Below are positions 46,001-56,147 of a DNA stretch of 64,000 nt, one piece after another. The DNA is from Apostichopus japonicus (lineage: Eukaryota; Echinodermata; Holothuroidea; Aspidochirotida; Stichopodidae), in the NCBI RefSeq assembly GCF_037975245.1, contig NC_092569.1, forward strand, positions 27,533,668 through 27,597,667. The letters are read 5' to 3'. The notes under the pieces were generated by a model. That model was not told the DNA's origin and ran no database searches. It was given only the letters and a program-made list of their open reading frames with translations. The translations under genes were made by a program, and so were the position numbers. Every line of letters starts with the position of its first letter. Position 1 is the first letter of the stretch.

Positions 46001-49000
46001 ATGATAGGTAGTGCTCTCCGTTGCAAAAGGGGCATGTTTTTGGCTTTTCTACAGGTTTGGCACTGGAGCTGGAATATCCCCCCTTTAAATCATCATTAGG
46101 ATGTTGAGACCATCTGTTTGGAGACTTTCCAGCATCTGTGACTAGAGCACGTGAAAATTTCCTCTTCTCCACTTGAAATTTACTATCACAGGCTGACTCT
46201 GATCTCTTAACTGCCAAAAATGATGCAATTGGGTTGCATACAACTCTTGCTTCCTTCTCAACAAATGATACGAATTGCGTGAATGTAGGATAGTCATGAC
46301 CCTCATCTAACCCCGCTGTCACTACTCGACTCCAGCGGCTTATCGCCCAGTCAGGAAGCTTTGCTGTCATTTTTTGATTCTCCTTGCAATCGTTAAGAAT
46401 GCTAAGACCCTTCACATGAGGCATTGCATCACGGCAGCTGTTGAGGAAGTCTGCATATTTCTGCAGTGCAACATTGTCCCTAAGACCAACCTTGGGCCAT
46501 TTATCCAGTCTGTCACGAAAGGCTTCTTGCACTTTGAAAGGGTGACCATATCTCTTCTCCAATGTCTCCCATGCTCTTTGGTAGTCACTTTCGTTACTTC
46601 CATAGAAGCAACCAGCAATAGATTCTCTTGCCTCTCCGGTCACATATTGCTGCAGGTAATAAATCTTTTCTTCTGCACGTGTTCCCTTATTTTCAATGAG
46701 CGTCTTGAAACTTCTTTTGAAAGTCACAAATTCAATTGGATTTCCAGAGAAAGCCTTTGGGGTTGGCACGGGTAGACGGCTGCGGTCCATGGCACTTGTC
46801 AGAGCCTGTGCCAATGAGGATTCACTAACTGGATTATTTATTGACTCACCACCGAGAGCATGACCAACTGATAACTCCTGATAAGGTTCACCATCATAGT
46901 GAGGAACTGGGTTAAAACTAGCAGCCAAGGGATTCAGACGCACAGGTTTATCAAGGCATATGTCTTCTGGGTCCTCAGCAGCTTCTGACAAAACTTCACA
47001 CTTAGCTTCAGCAATTCTCACAGCTGCATCTGCTTGCATAGCTTCCAACTTCATTTTTTCTTCTTCCAAATTCATTTGCATTTGAAGGAGTTTTGATTTC
47101 TGATGTTGCTCCTCCCTTAAGGCCTTTGCAGCAGCTAGTTTCTCAGCTTTCTCTGCATCTGCCTTCGCCTTCATTGATGAAATGGTGGATACTACACTCA
47201 TTCTAGACTGCACAGATTGGTCACTGATAGACTCGCCAAATACGGACGGGTGAGCACATTTCAATCCTCGTATTTGTTCTCTTTCTTGGTGTGTATCAAT
47301 CTCTTCAAGCCTACGTTGTGTTAGCACTTCTGTCAGTTCCCTCGAAATGGCACAACAATTGTCGACCTTGGACACAGTGACCTTGTCTGGAACATTAATC
47401 CTTCTGAGCTCTTCATAGGAAGTCACTACTGAGTCTTGAAGCTTCTTTATGGTGGATTGGAACTCAAGCAGTTGGTCGAGGGGCTGTATCTTTCTTAGGG
47501 CCTTACGAATCTCTGAGGCACGCTGACGCCACTTCTCATATGAGGCCTCTACTCTATAATTACGTTGATGAATTTCTTCATCAAGATTCTGTTGAGCCTT
47601 TTCTGTTAGCTTGCGATCTCTAATTCCTCTGCGTACTAAGCTGGCTTCTGAATCATCTTGTGGGTTAGGCTGATTCTCAAGGTGACTCAACTGTGGCTCT
47701 AGTTGAGAATCCATAGCCTCTCCCTCAGGCTCATGTTTGTCTTTACCTTGCTCAGACATTGAATTTCACTGATACAACTTCAGCAGATGCCAATCTTAAA
47801 CTTCGGATAAGTTTTGACTGTAGCGGGCTCCAGCCAAGAAATAACATAGACATCAGATTTGGTTACGGGTTGGTATATTTCTCTAGAAAACCGTCAAAAC
47901 TGAGAAGAAGAAGTAACAACCTTTAAATTTACAATGTAAGTGATTCGTGTGATTGGTAAACTTACTATACTGATTTAACCTGAAAACCTCAATACATGCA
48001 ACACAATAAATCATATATATGCAATCAAACTCAAGGACATGTGCAATTAAGGAGTAGGCTAGTTCAATTACAATACAAACGAATAAGATTAAGGTGTTAC
48101 CACTAAGATTCACTCACACTTGAACCTTTACAACATAATATGTAGGCTACGGGACATGACAGTGCGTAGGCACACACAGTAAACAATATGAATATACTTC
48201 CACGATAATAAGCTTAGGCCTTAATATATTGGCACACTGAAATCACAGAGAAAGATAGCCTTACACACTGTACTATACATATTAACATGACTAGGAATGC
48301 AATACTACGGAGAGCAAGTACACAATTTAGGCCCAAGAAATAATACGAGGAGCCACAGTAAGACGATAATCAAACATTTCTGATCTTAAAGGTTACAATT
48401 AATAATATGTTGCAATCATACCTTATGTCTTCCTTCAGGGACTGAACCCACTAAATTTAATGAATGAAATGGTATTGACCATTCGTATACTGTATATATC
48501 GTTTTATCGTTAGTAGCTGTAGCAGTAGCATCAGCGTGGTAAACTACATAGCAACAACAAGATAAGTTTATTTGTGTTGGAAAGGAAACAGTGGAACGCC
48601 GATAGGGCAGAAAATAGTACATTAATCAACAAACAACTCTAGGGATGGCGACTGTTACAGTCAGTATGATGCAGGTGATAAGGTTGTCAAGATTACTAAG
48701 AAATGACTAAGTAAGATTAGACAAACTTACACTGTCTGTAGACTTCATTCATTTTGGAAAAGTCATTGAGATCTGTGAGAAACACTGTCACTTTCACCAC
48801 TAGGAGAAAAATGGAAAAGGAATGATTTTTTTTTTCATTTTGCTTGCAAATCAGGGCTTATTCACAAGTTCAAGTTGGTCTATTCTGTTTAACAAATTGA
48901 ATGCTTCTTTAGAAACTCCACTCACCATCTTCATAGGACAGCCCTTGGCTTCGAAGAACTCTGCCAATGTTGTTAAACGTCTGTGGGAAAATAAATCGTA

Positions 49001-50857
49001 CAGAATGTAGGATATTGTCCGCTTGTGACAATAATTTCTTTCAAGCTTTAACGAGCTGTACATAATCCAACGGTTTCTCAAAATTTGGGCACATAGGCTC
49101 AATAATGCTGCAAAATCTCAAGTATCTAACTACTCTTTGAGTAACCAGAATAAAGCATCTGAGCAAATTTTGTCAGATTTGGATTACTTACATACATCAG
49201 TTTGTCATTTTTCTCTAGGATGTCGGCTGTAAAACTTACAATTGCTACAGTACCAGAAATGCGGCATTACTCTCAAGCTTTCACACTTCTCTAAGACTAC
49301 AGCAAGCAATAATATGAAAAAGTGATCTGGAAACATTTACATTTTTCAACCAGTTCTTTTCTTCTCTCCAGCTGTGGGTGTAACTGCACAAGTTGTTATA
49401 CTTATTAGCTATTCAGGTCACAAATTAAAACACTTTCATTCTTAGACAACTTAACTATAAAGTTAGCACCCTAATGACAATTTGCTCCGTACACATAACT
49501 TTGTGAATCGGTTTCCTTCATATCAACTTTCACAGTAATGACTTAACTTCTGCCACCGTTGTTGATAGAGTAGAATTCTAATCTACCAGTTGTACATGCA
49601 CAAACAACAACAATAAAATCTATCAGCAATTAAATTATCGTAAATCTTGGCTCCTTTTTAGTGCAAGAACAATTTGTTTTGAAAGTTTGAATATTAGGCA
49701 CTGGCCTACATTGCTGGAATCTTACAAATTCTTCTTTAGTCAAACAGGCTTCTCAAATTGATGAAAGTTTATTGTGTAGAACAAATTAATAGCATTAATT
49801 TAATACAGAGAGTCATGCAGTGAGCGTGTACTGTGCACTTACTTGCCGAGTCTCAGGTTCAATGCCTCCTGGTACTAACTTGAAGTTATTGTCAGGATCC
49901 AATCCCAACTGTCCAGAAAGATATGCCGTCTTTCCATCAATCACGACTGGGCTACATTTTTATTCAAATAGAAAAAAAACATATTTTATGCTTCAAACTT
50001 AAAGGGCATTTGTCTCCATTAAAAAAGAAAAGGAAATTAAGAGACATTATGACTGTAGTATTTTCTAAAGTTTTGCATTAATGAGTATAAAATGTACCAC
50101 TAGTACTGCAAGGCTGCTACTGTACAGTAGGCTGCTACTCCAACTGATATGCAAAAAGTATTTACTGAGTACAAATGCAAAAGAGTTGAATGCAAAATGC
50201 AAAAGAGTGAATTGATGCACAAACATTATGTTCTGAACCAAAGAAATTGATCACAGGAGAATACAGTACTTAATGGTTATCAGTTTATCCCAGCTGAAAT
50301 AATGTATGCAACTGTAGATGAAAAAACACGCTAGAATTTATCCAAATTCACACATATTTTTATCACCATCTAGGTTCTCCTTACAATCTTTCAGTCAATG
50401 AACAGTAATCAGTAATCATGTAGTTTAAATGCATTTACTACAAACTTTTTAGTAATAACGTAGTTGCAGCAAACGAAAGTACACTGTCTTCCAAAATATA
50501 TCGGGATCATTATAGAGATTACTAACATCAGGTAATCTTACCGTCTAATACCATATTCAAATATTTGCTAAGGTGTAGGCATAAGGAATTATGCATGTAA
50601 TTTCACTGAATAGCACAAGTACTACAGTTTCATTAATAATGAAGTAAAGTAAACAATGGGAAGTCTCTCCCCTACAGTAGTCCCATAAGCAGCTCAGTTT
50701 CTAGTCTATGTTTTCAAGTTAAAATTCTGATGCTTTAAAATATAAAACAGAAAGTGAGCAATGAAAACAATATTTCTGTTCACTAATGAAAAACAAATAA
50801 ATACAGCTTGATGAAAAGCATTCATGGTTCTCACCTGATGGGTATTGGAGCTGCCAT
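39943..50857 (-). CDS. Rid/YjgF/UK114-family protein, six exons, ends in SKL
   Basis: Exons 50835-50857, 49843-49951, 48926-48980, 48731-48799, 41296-41351 and 39943-40011 join in phase into 381 bp, 126 residues. The protein starts MAAPIPISPVVIDGK and contains YLSGQLGLDP, LVPGG, VVKVTVFLTDLNDF, FPARSAF (Arg94, the substrate-carboxylate-binding arginine in active Rid proteins) and ARIEIE. These are Rid-family hallmarks. RidA hydrolyses reactive enamine/imine intermediates such as 2-aminoacrylate. The N-terminus is shorter than in classic RidA and has PIPIS where RidA has GPYSQ, so it may be a different Rid subfamily with another substrate. The last three residues are SKL, a canonical peroxisomal targeting signal. 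Intron 4 contains the whole BEL/Pao element. All splice sites are GT..AG. Confidence 0.88.
40361..40389. repeat. Poly-A run
   Basis: 29 consecutive A within the last intron of the Rid-family gene. Confidence 0.9.
41296..41351 (-). CDS. Rid-family gene, exon 5
   Basis: This 56-bp exon encodes FPKNFPARSAFKVAGLVL, including the key arginine. The acceptor is TTTTACAG and the donor GTAAGT. It is the first exon downstream of the BEL insertion, about 590 bp beyond the element's edge. Confidence 0.9.
41941..42781 (-). repeat. BEL/Pao 3' LTR
   Basis: 841 bp, apparently identical to 47819-48659. A minus-strand AATAAA lies at about 42688-42693, so it could supply a polyadenylation site to transcripts of the host gene as well. 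Small open frames inside are LTR sequence and not genes. Confidence 0.95.
43087..45942 (-). CDS. BEL/Pao Pol: partial RT, RNase H, integrase
   Basis: The 951-residue frame begins inside the reverse transcriptase, at the first catalytic-aspartate region (CDVEKMFHRF); an upstream GTG is simply where the frame opens. YVDD is at residues 82-85. An RNase H-type region with the acidic residues in HHFSDAS, RLELTA and WCDSQ follows (about 258-390). The integrase has an HHCC zinc region (H564, H569, C600, C603) and a DDE core: D635 in GMDCFGPF, D697 in RCDHGSNF and E747 in GGVWERQI. A C-terminal domain of the type usual in BEL (LRVGDVVLVKD) closes it. The fingers part of RT and the aspartic protease are absent. 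The frame is otherwise uninterrupted. Confidence 0.93.
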   Translation of the reverse strand: MMCDVEKMFHRFHVSPEDRDYLRFLWYKGGDTKKEPLEYRMNVHLFGATSSPGCANFGMKHLSRMFEEEFSLAAPFLRQDFYVDDGVTSVKNAREAKELIKEACELCSKGNLRLHKFVSNDRSVIEDIPLSERATDVQDIDLSRDKLPVERTLGIHWNIEDDSFTFQIGLKERPDTRRGILSVVASIYDPLGFIAPFVLEGKAILQRMCKQGTSWDEPVTDELRPRWEKWKSDILNLENTNIPRCYKPLDFGPATRVELHHFSDASTDGYGMCSYLRFIREDHVYCSLVIGKARVSPTKVVTVPRLELTAAVVAVKISIKLKQELHMHIDSEYFWCDSQVVLAYINNDAKRFHVFVSNRVQFIKEHTEPNQWHYISTRENPADHASRGLCVSELLSSNWFTGPEFLWSADPVTDCSIEPMLIMGDPEVRAQSLSVQATRACDILERLSKYSNWSRLTRIVARIRRLASRETGSVSLTVEEINQACVSVVKIVQQEHFKEELQALKMQRNVSSTSKLFTLNPFIQDGMIRVGGRLRKSMLSLNEKHPVVLPKNGHMTELIIAHCHSLTKHQGRGQTINEIRRQGYWILGGSKTVATFTRKCVLCRKLRRPVEEQKMADLPEDRVEPSPPFSFCGMDCFGPFITKQNRKEFKRYGLIFTCLCSRAVHIEMVEDLSTDAFINALRCFIAIRGAVTQIRCDHGSNFIGADNELRAALKELDVNQMTAYLTQKQCNFVFNAPYSSHAGGVWERQIRSVRNVFNATIALYPGRLDDASLKCFLYEAMAIINGRPLTPANMTDPSAEPPLTPNHLITMKPTVALPPPGHFVKEDLYARRRWRRVQFLSEQFWSRWKSEYLQTLQERGKWSLSRRNLRVGDVVLVKDHDTPRMKWPFGVIVSTTASEDGLVRRAWVKVGSRDLNSKGQPRKKLSILERPIQKLVLLVEHERDLSLAHET
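45945..47759 (-). CDS. BEL/Pao Gag-like polyprotein, cut short after the zinc knuckle
   Basis: 604 residues from ATG at 47759, the first ATG inside the 5' LTR. A long charged coiled coil spans about 195-265 (Glu/Lys/Ala-rich). A DUF1759-like Gag region lies at about 330-470 (PKAFSGNPIEFVTFKRSF). One zinc knuckle of form CX2CX3HX4C follows (C576, C579, H583, C588). The frame stops 16 residues later at TAG. The next ORF overlaps the junction in another frame and starts in mid-RT. The lost part is expected to hold the rest of Gag, the protease and the RT fingers. This copy would need an intact relative to move again. Confidence 0.92.
   Translation of the reverse strand: MSEQGKDKHEPEGEAMDSQLEPQLSHLENQPNPQDDSEASLVRRGIRDRKLTEKAQQNLDEEIHQRNYRVEASYEKWRQRASEIRKALRKIQPLDQLLEFQSTIKKLQDSVVTSYEELRRINVPDKVTVSKVDNCCAISRELTEVLTQRRLEEIDTHQEREQIRGLKCAHPSVFGESISDQSVQSRMSVVSTISSMKAKADAEKAEKLAAAKALREEQHQKSKLLQMQMNLEEEKMKLEAMQADAAVRIAEAKCEVLSEAAEDPEDICLDKPVRLNPLAASFNPVPHYDGEPYQELSVGHALGGESINNPVSESSLAQALTSAMDRSRLPVPTPKAFSGNPIEFVTFKRSFKTLIENKGTRAEEKIYYLQQYVTGEARESIAGCFYGSNESDYQRAWETLEKRYGHPFKVQEAFRDRLDKWPKVGLRDNVALQKYADFLNSCRDAMPHVKGLSILNDCKENQKMTAKLPDWAISRWSRVVTAGLDEGHDYPTFTQFVSFVEKEARVVCNPIASFLAVKRSESACDSKFQVEKRKFSRALVTDAGKSPNRWSQHPNDDLKGGYSSSSAKPVEKPKTCPFCNGEHYLSSCTVFADKSIDERNSFIQ
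47819..48659 (-). repeat. BEL/Pao 5' LTR
   Basis: 841 bp, no difference from the 3' LTR found by reading both through. It should hold the element's promoter on the minus strand. The leader between the LTR and the Gag ATG is only 59 bp. Confidence 0.95.
48731..48799 (-). CDS. Rid-family gene, exon 4
   Basis: The 69-bp exon (2+66+1) encodes VKVTVFLTDLNDFSKMNEVY, the most conserved Rid block. The donor is GTAAGT, only 66 bp from the edge of the BEL element's target duplication. Confidence 0.92.
48926..48980 (-). CDS. Rid-family gene, exon 3
   Basis: The 55-bp exon encodes TFNNIGRVLRSQGLSYED, matching the Rid helix N-terminal to VVK. The acceptor is TTCCCACAG and the donor GTGAGT, phase 1. Confidence 0.88.
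49843..49951 (-). CDS. Rid-family gene, exon 2
   Basis: The 109-bp exon encodes PVVIDGKTAYLSGQLGLDP, then NNFKLVPGGIEPETRQ. The acceptor is AAAATGTAG and the donor GTAAGT, phase 0. Confidence 0.92.
50835..50857 (-). CDS. Rid-family gene, start exon
   Basis: Encodes MAAPIPI plus two bases (AG) that complete a Ser codon with exon 2. The donor is GTGAGA. The phase match and the fit of APIPIS to the Rid N-terminus support this start. It is a very short exon, so a different first exon is possible. Confidence 0.65.
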
Positions 50858-53077
50858 GTTAAATCAGGAATACAGTACTGGTAAGCTGACAGTGAGATTC
50901 TGTGACAACACTGTGAACAGTAACCAGTTCGACATGAGAATGATCACAAGAATTTCATTTGGTATGAATCATACCTGAGTTAAAAATATTGTAGGCTATG
51001 GACTACTGTATTTTACATTATCCTTGATTGACTTTAGACTAGGCATATTGCTACAGTACAATATGACTAGTCACGTGTGTAACCACAGAACTTTAGATTT
51101 CTTTGTAGGTTAAAGGGTGTGAAGACTCGCGCAAAAAGAAACGTCTAATGCCGGTAATCTGACCTAGTTTCGAATGAGGTGTAACAGAAGTGTTAAACAC
51201 CACCATCGATCCCAGAAAATACACACACAGCTTGCTACCGTCGGTAATTAGACACTAGTGTACAGTCAGTACATACAGCTGCGGTCAATACCCACAGCAC
51301 AGTGTATGAACGATACAGCAATGGACATCTCAGGTCCAGCTAAAAATAACAAGGTATCACGTTTCAATACTGTGTGCATTTTGTAGCGACACAAACAAAA
51401 CGTCACTTGCAAGCAAAAGGAAGTTAACTTTTTGAGATGGCCACACACGGTTTGGGGCGAGTCTTCAATGCCTTTAATGTTATGCTTTTCAAAATGTAAG
51501 AGTTTTGGTTAGATTCTCATTTCATTTATTTTGTTTATTGAATTAGGGTATAGGCATGCATGTGCATCGGAGGACACTAGAAATTCATTCAACTTGTTTT
51601 CTTCAAATTTTTGCAAACTAAAAAAAAAAGTAAAGGAAAGAAACATGAAGAATGTGACTTGTGGAATTTATTTGATAATTTATCATTACATTCAAATGAA
51701 TCAGGATCTTAAGTTACAGTACTAGGCCTACTTTAAAAAGTTACTGTATTTGTTCAGTCTAAGAGTAAGAATTCTAAGTTAGTTTGGTGCACCAAAGTAA
51801 CTTAGAGTTCTGCAGCATAGGCCTAGCTATTATTATAGTGAAACACTACAACATAGGCTACATCTAAAGCTAGTCTAGTGCTAGACCCTGTATCGTAACC
51901 AAGACCCTAAACTGCTTCAAGTTCATAGGCTTCAACCTAACCTATAGCCTAGTATAGCTGATAATGCCTAAATAGTAAGACATTTTGACGTCAATATACT
52001 GTATAGGCCTAGACCTGACTAACTTCTGTATTATCATGATTAGGACCAAACGTAAGTTTAGGCTAATTCCTTGTAGACAGTAATGCATACAACATAACTT
52101 TTAGTGAATATTTATCTTTAATGGTCACAAACCTACTGAAATATCAATGTACTTGGAGGATGAGAATATCTTACTTTCGACGCGACCCCTAACAAGACAA
52201 ACTTAACGTAAAGTTTACGAGCAACCAGTTCTGCGAAAGTTCACTGAAAGTAGCATACGCCTATTACAGGCCCCATCGAATTACACACTAACTGATAAAA
52301 GTAATATGATCTGTAAGTCTAGACGGAAGTTCTCACTAGGTCTCGCACCACAATTAATTGTTCCATTGACTTACACACTAAACTCGTCACTTTCAGACCT
52401 GCCAAAGCATAGATAGAAGTTTTCAACTGGTATATCCTACCCACCACATGATAGCTGAGATCTTGGCCTATCATGGCACTTGCAAACTTCAATTTCATCC
52501 ATATTTTGAGCTAGAAAATGAGCCAGTTTAACATACTGAACCCCCACCCTTCCATCTACTTGCTCGGAGTAATATAAAAATTTAACCAAAGATTTTCTAA
52601 AATGGTTTATATTACCTTCGATCCTCCCTATTTTCAAACCACCTGTACTTTAAATTATGCTCTTTCGTATAAAGACAGAACAAACGATGAAAGTTACTGA
52701 TAACATGCTTAACCCACTACCGCATGATCGAGTAATACACTATGGCATTTATGACCATATATAGGCGTAGGAGGCGGGGGGCTAGGGGGCTGTAGCCCCC
52801 AACCAAATTTGTTTGTGAAAATTCGGGCAATATGCTGAGAATTTTTCGGGCACCTACTGAAAGAAGAAACATTTGTTGTGTGTTTTTCAATTTTTTGGGT
52901 GAAAATTCGGGCAATATGCTGGGAATTTTTCGGGCACCTACTGAAAGAAGAATAATTTGCAATGTGTTTTTCATTTTTTTTGGACAGCAAGTTTCACAAC
53001 AAATGAAATGATACATGCTGATAATGAGAGGGGCCCAATGAAAAGTGATACTTCTTGCTTGTTCTCATATATCCACA
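50858..53077. other. Upstream flank of the Rid-family gene
   Basis: The Rid-family promoter should lie near 50870-51200, with no certain core motif. TAGGCCTA-type words are frequent at 51720-52080. A minus-strand open frame at 52437-52637 is not recognised. About 51400-51480 shares CACTTGCAAGCAA and GCGAGTCTTCAATGCCTTTAA with 54815-54862, a dispersed repeat. Confidence 0.4.
52762..52982. mobile_element. C-rich element of the second MITE family with internal duplication
   Basis: It begins TATAGGCGTAGGAGG and contains GTGAAAATTCGGGCAATATG twice, about 85 bp apart, each followed by AATTTTTCGGGCACCTACTG. It is related to 33027-33140. The far end is not defined. Confidence 0.55.
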
Positions 53078-54578
53078 CAGTGTTCGACTTATGGCCAAAA
53101 AATTGCATAGCAACAAATTTCGACAATTGCTATACAATATTTTTGTTGCATAGCAGTTCCCCAATATTGAATAGCAGTTTTGAAATTACCACAAAACGGA
53201 CCAAATGTTGGCGATCAATGTATTAACTAGAAAATGTTTGTTTATTATTATATTTATACTAGTGTTGCTACGATAATCGTTTTCAATATCGGTATCGGCC
53301 GATATTTGCAATATCGGCAGCATATCGGTATCGGTAAAATTGTGCCTAATTGCCGATAACAGCAAACCGATATTGAACTTTTCTTTTTAACAGCAGAGCT
53401 ACCTGTACTTATTTATACTTGCAATGATTTGTTAATCTGCCCAAGACGATCCATTTCTTTAGCGTCAGTTAAACTCAGATTCATTTTCGATTAATATCCA
53501 TGGAAACCTGACTCTCCGTAACATCTAAAAACACGTCTACGGCGCGCGAATATAACCAATGACCTTCGTGAACCTTGGCCTACAAACAGCATTAGTGCAG
53601 CATATATACACTGTACTAACCATTCATTTCCTCAAAGGCCTCCGTGAAAACCTTGAACATGATGCATACAGTAACTGCACAGTTCAGCAGTGTTGGAAAA
53701 CCTTGTTCAATTTCCCCAGAGGATAAAGGCGTGGTGTCCAGGGGCCCGTCTTAGGGCTATGGTGGGGTTATGGGGTATAGAACCCCTCGTGGGGATCCTG
53801 GGGGAGAAAGCCCCCGAAAATTGTCATTTTTTGCGATGTCTGGCGATGAAAAAATTCGCAGTTGAGGATGCAAAATACTGACAACTTTTTTTATTTAAAT
53901 TGTCACGAAACTGATGAAAATTTTAAAATGACAAGTTAAAGTAGCTATATTATCGTATAAAATGAAAAGAGATTTAATCTGTCTTTCAATCTTTAAAAAG
54001 TGCAACTTACAAAACTTCCGATATTATGAAACAAACAACGTTCAGCAAAGCCCCGTTTCTAGACTGCCTAACAATGAATAGCGTGCACTATGCGTACATT
54101 TTTACAACTGTAGTGTTTAACCCTATACCCAACTACTGTACCACGGTACATGTGCTGTGCTGTGAATTTGCCCAGGTACCTTCCCAACAACTGTAAGCTC
54201 ATCCCCTGTGTAACACCTGTTTGTTAACATTTTTTTGGCAGGTGGCCAGGGAGTTTAGTTACGTGAGATCCGTAACCGCCGAGGTGGTTAGGCTATTTGC
54301 TTTACACTTAACTATGGTAGGATAATATTTTTTCAGGTTTTTTTTTCGCTATACGGTCAAGTGAATAAGTTGTACATTGAGTATAAACTCAATAAATTAT
54401 AACTTCTACATTGTGATCGACAGTTCGTAAGTTAAGGTTTGAGTGTTTGCTCCCAAATCTGACTAGGAATTTGTATCGCACAAATCGGCACAATGTGCGA
54501 TGCTGATTTGGAAACGTCTCGCAAGTTTGTCGTTTTGGATCGCATTTTGCGATGCGATACCGGAAAAATCGAACACTG
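53078..54578. mobile_element. 1.5-kb hAT-like element with CAGTGTTCGA ends
   Basis: CAGTGTTCGA at the left and TCGAACACTG at the right are inverted copies, flanked by an exact 8-bp duplication TATCCACA (53070-53077 and 54579-54586). No transposase is seen. The interior has ATCGGTATCGGCCGATAT-type sequence (53270-53390) like the ends of other hAT elements, so it may itself contain nested insertions. Confidence 0.88.
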
Positions 54579-54870
54579 TATCCACATATGAAGCCTATAT
54601 ATGAGTTATGGCTGAAATATTAAAAAGGTTATATTTTTTTACCTTGTTACATTATGACTAAGAAGACCAACTGTGTGCACTTTATATGGACATAATCTCA
54701 ATTTGGTATAGCATCGTGATTGCTAACATATAGTGCCTAGGCCTAATAATATTATTCATAATATACGTGTTATTTTATGTACAGGTAATTACAACAACCA
54801 ACACAGCAGAAAACTTCACTTGCAAGCAACGCGGTTTGTTGCGAGTCTTCAATGCCTTTAACCTATGGAC

Positions 54871-54872
<2 letters not shown>

Positions 54873-54938
<66 letters not shown>
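54873..54938. repeat. (AT)n microsatellite
   Basis: About 65 bp of AT dinucleotide with one GT interruption. Confidence 0.9.
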
Positions 54939-55739
54939 ATCTTTAAGACTTACGTTAAATGTTGATGAATTCTTGGTATATTATCAATCTCATTTACAAA
55001 TCGCTGCTTTCATTTGTTATTTTTGGGGGGGGGGGGAACATTAAATTAAAGCTGCATCTTACCTCTGAAATTAGTTGTAGGAAAGAAGGAATCAATATTA
55101 GTTCTACGTTGAAACTATATCCGCTTTAGGTTTTATTAGCGTAACAACATGGGATTGTATTTTCGATTTATTTATCATTTTATTTTCTATTTTTTACCAT
55201 ACCATATCGAAACTAATCGCTTTGTTCAAATCAGGTTCGGACCAAGGGCGATGGTGGTGATATGGGTCAGGGGTAAGCGTTCGGGTTAGGGATTAGGGAT
55301 GGTGTGTGTACACTCCCAATTTACACAAAATGAAAAGGCATCTATCTCAAAAAGCTTGCGTTTGAATTTAGTCATCGACCGCTTTTATAAGTTTAAATAT
55401 GCCACAGAATACAGGTAACGTTGGACGTCAAAATTTTAATTTCTTTGTCCGGGGTGTGGGGAGGGGGGTAGTTGTCGGCTTCAACGACCCTGATCGCCAC
55501 ATTACTCGACCTTTCTAAAATCCCGGATCCGTCCCAATAAGGTATCTTTTTTAATATCTTATAATGGAAGCAGCGTAGCTCTTGGATTTTTTTTTATTAC
55601 GTCGGTTGTCTCTTTGTTCACTTTTCCTTTTCATCATTTTATTTTTTATTTTTTTCGTAACAAAAGTAGAGTTACTCTTGTTGCACACAGTTAAGCTATC
55701 TTTGTCTTTTGATTTTATTGATTCTTTTTTGAATATGTG
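54939..55739. other. Intergenic stretch, nothing recognised
   Basis: Contains a G run at 55025-55036. No gene or repeat end is seen. Confidence 0.35.
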
Positions 55740-55742
55740 TAA

Positions 55743-56147
55743 AGGCCCGGTCACACTACAGCGATATTTTATCGAAATACGGTCCGATTTTTCCGATTTA
55801 AGGCCGAAGAGTGAGGTTTGTGGTAGTGAATGTAATGAATGCAGTAGAATATTCGAATACCTACTTAAAATCTGAGGGGTTCTAGAACTGACTACATTCT
55901 GAAGTGACGTCACATCGAAAAGCGATAAAAATCGGAAGAGAAATCGGATAGCTAACCGATAAAAGGAAACGGAGTCAATATCAAAAGTTAGTTGAGGGCT
56001 ATTCCACATCGGAATGGCTCAACAGATAGCAAATCAGGTCCTTTATCACTGTGGCTAGAAGACCCGAACGAAAAACAGGCTGTTTCGATTCCTCTGGGAA
56101 AATCGGATAGTATTCCGATAAAATATCGGTATAGTGTGACCGGGCCT
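55743..56147. mobile_element. PIF/Harbinger-type MITE
   Basis: The 405-bp element has inverted ends AGGCCCGGTCACACTA / TAGTGTGACCGGGCCT and a 3-bp TAA duplication on both sides (55740-55742 and 56148-56150), as expected for PIF/Harbinger. Subterminal GATATTTTATCG / CGATAAAATATC words extend the inverted pairing. Confidence 0.85.

Larger units (their letters stand above)
41941..48659 (-). mobile_element. BEL/Pao LTR retrotransposon, recent insertion, internally deleted
   Basis: The 6719-bp element has two 841-bp LTRs that match by eye base for base, TG..CA ends, and an exact 5-bp target duplication GTCAG (41936-41940 and 48660-48664), as expected for BEL/Pao. Between them lie a Gag ORF (45945-47759) and a truncated Pol ORF (43087-45942), both on the minus strand. 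The protease region and the N-terminal part of the reverse transcriptase are missing between the two ORFs. A purine-rich tract (complement of CTCCCACCAAA, 42782-42792) abuts the 3' LTR. A primer-binding site is not obvious directly next to the 5' LTR. It lies in intron 4 of the Rid-family gene, in the gene's own orientation. Confidence 0.95.

Noticed and set aside
43948-46775. Plus-strand frames within the BEL coding region
   Set aside because: Antisense shadows of the Gag and Pol frames.
47777-47792. TGGCATCTGCTGAAG (minus strand) as a primer-binding site
   Set aside because: It begins with TGG but lies 26 bp from the LTR edge, and I could not match it to a tRNA 3' end, so it is not listed as a feature.
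42005-48622. Small frames of 76 and 68 residues, each seen twice
   Set aside because: They lie in the two LTRs of the BEL element and are identical because the LTRs are.
48851-49102. 83-residue minus-strand frame near 49 kb
   Set aside because: It crosses a splice site in the wrong frame; the real product there is Rid exon 3 (48926-48980).
55551-56009. 152-residue minus-strand frame
   Set aside because: It runs through a PIF/Harbinger-type MITE and T-rich flank; the Lys-rich tail reflects poly-T on the other strand.
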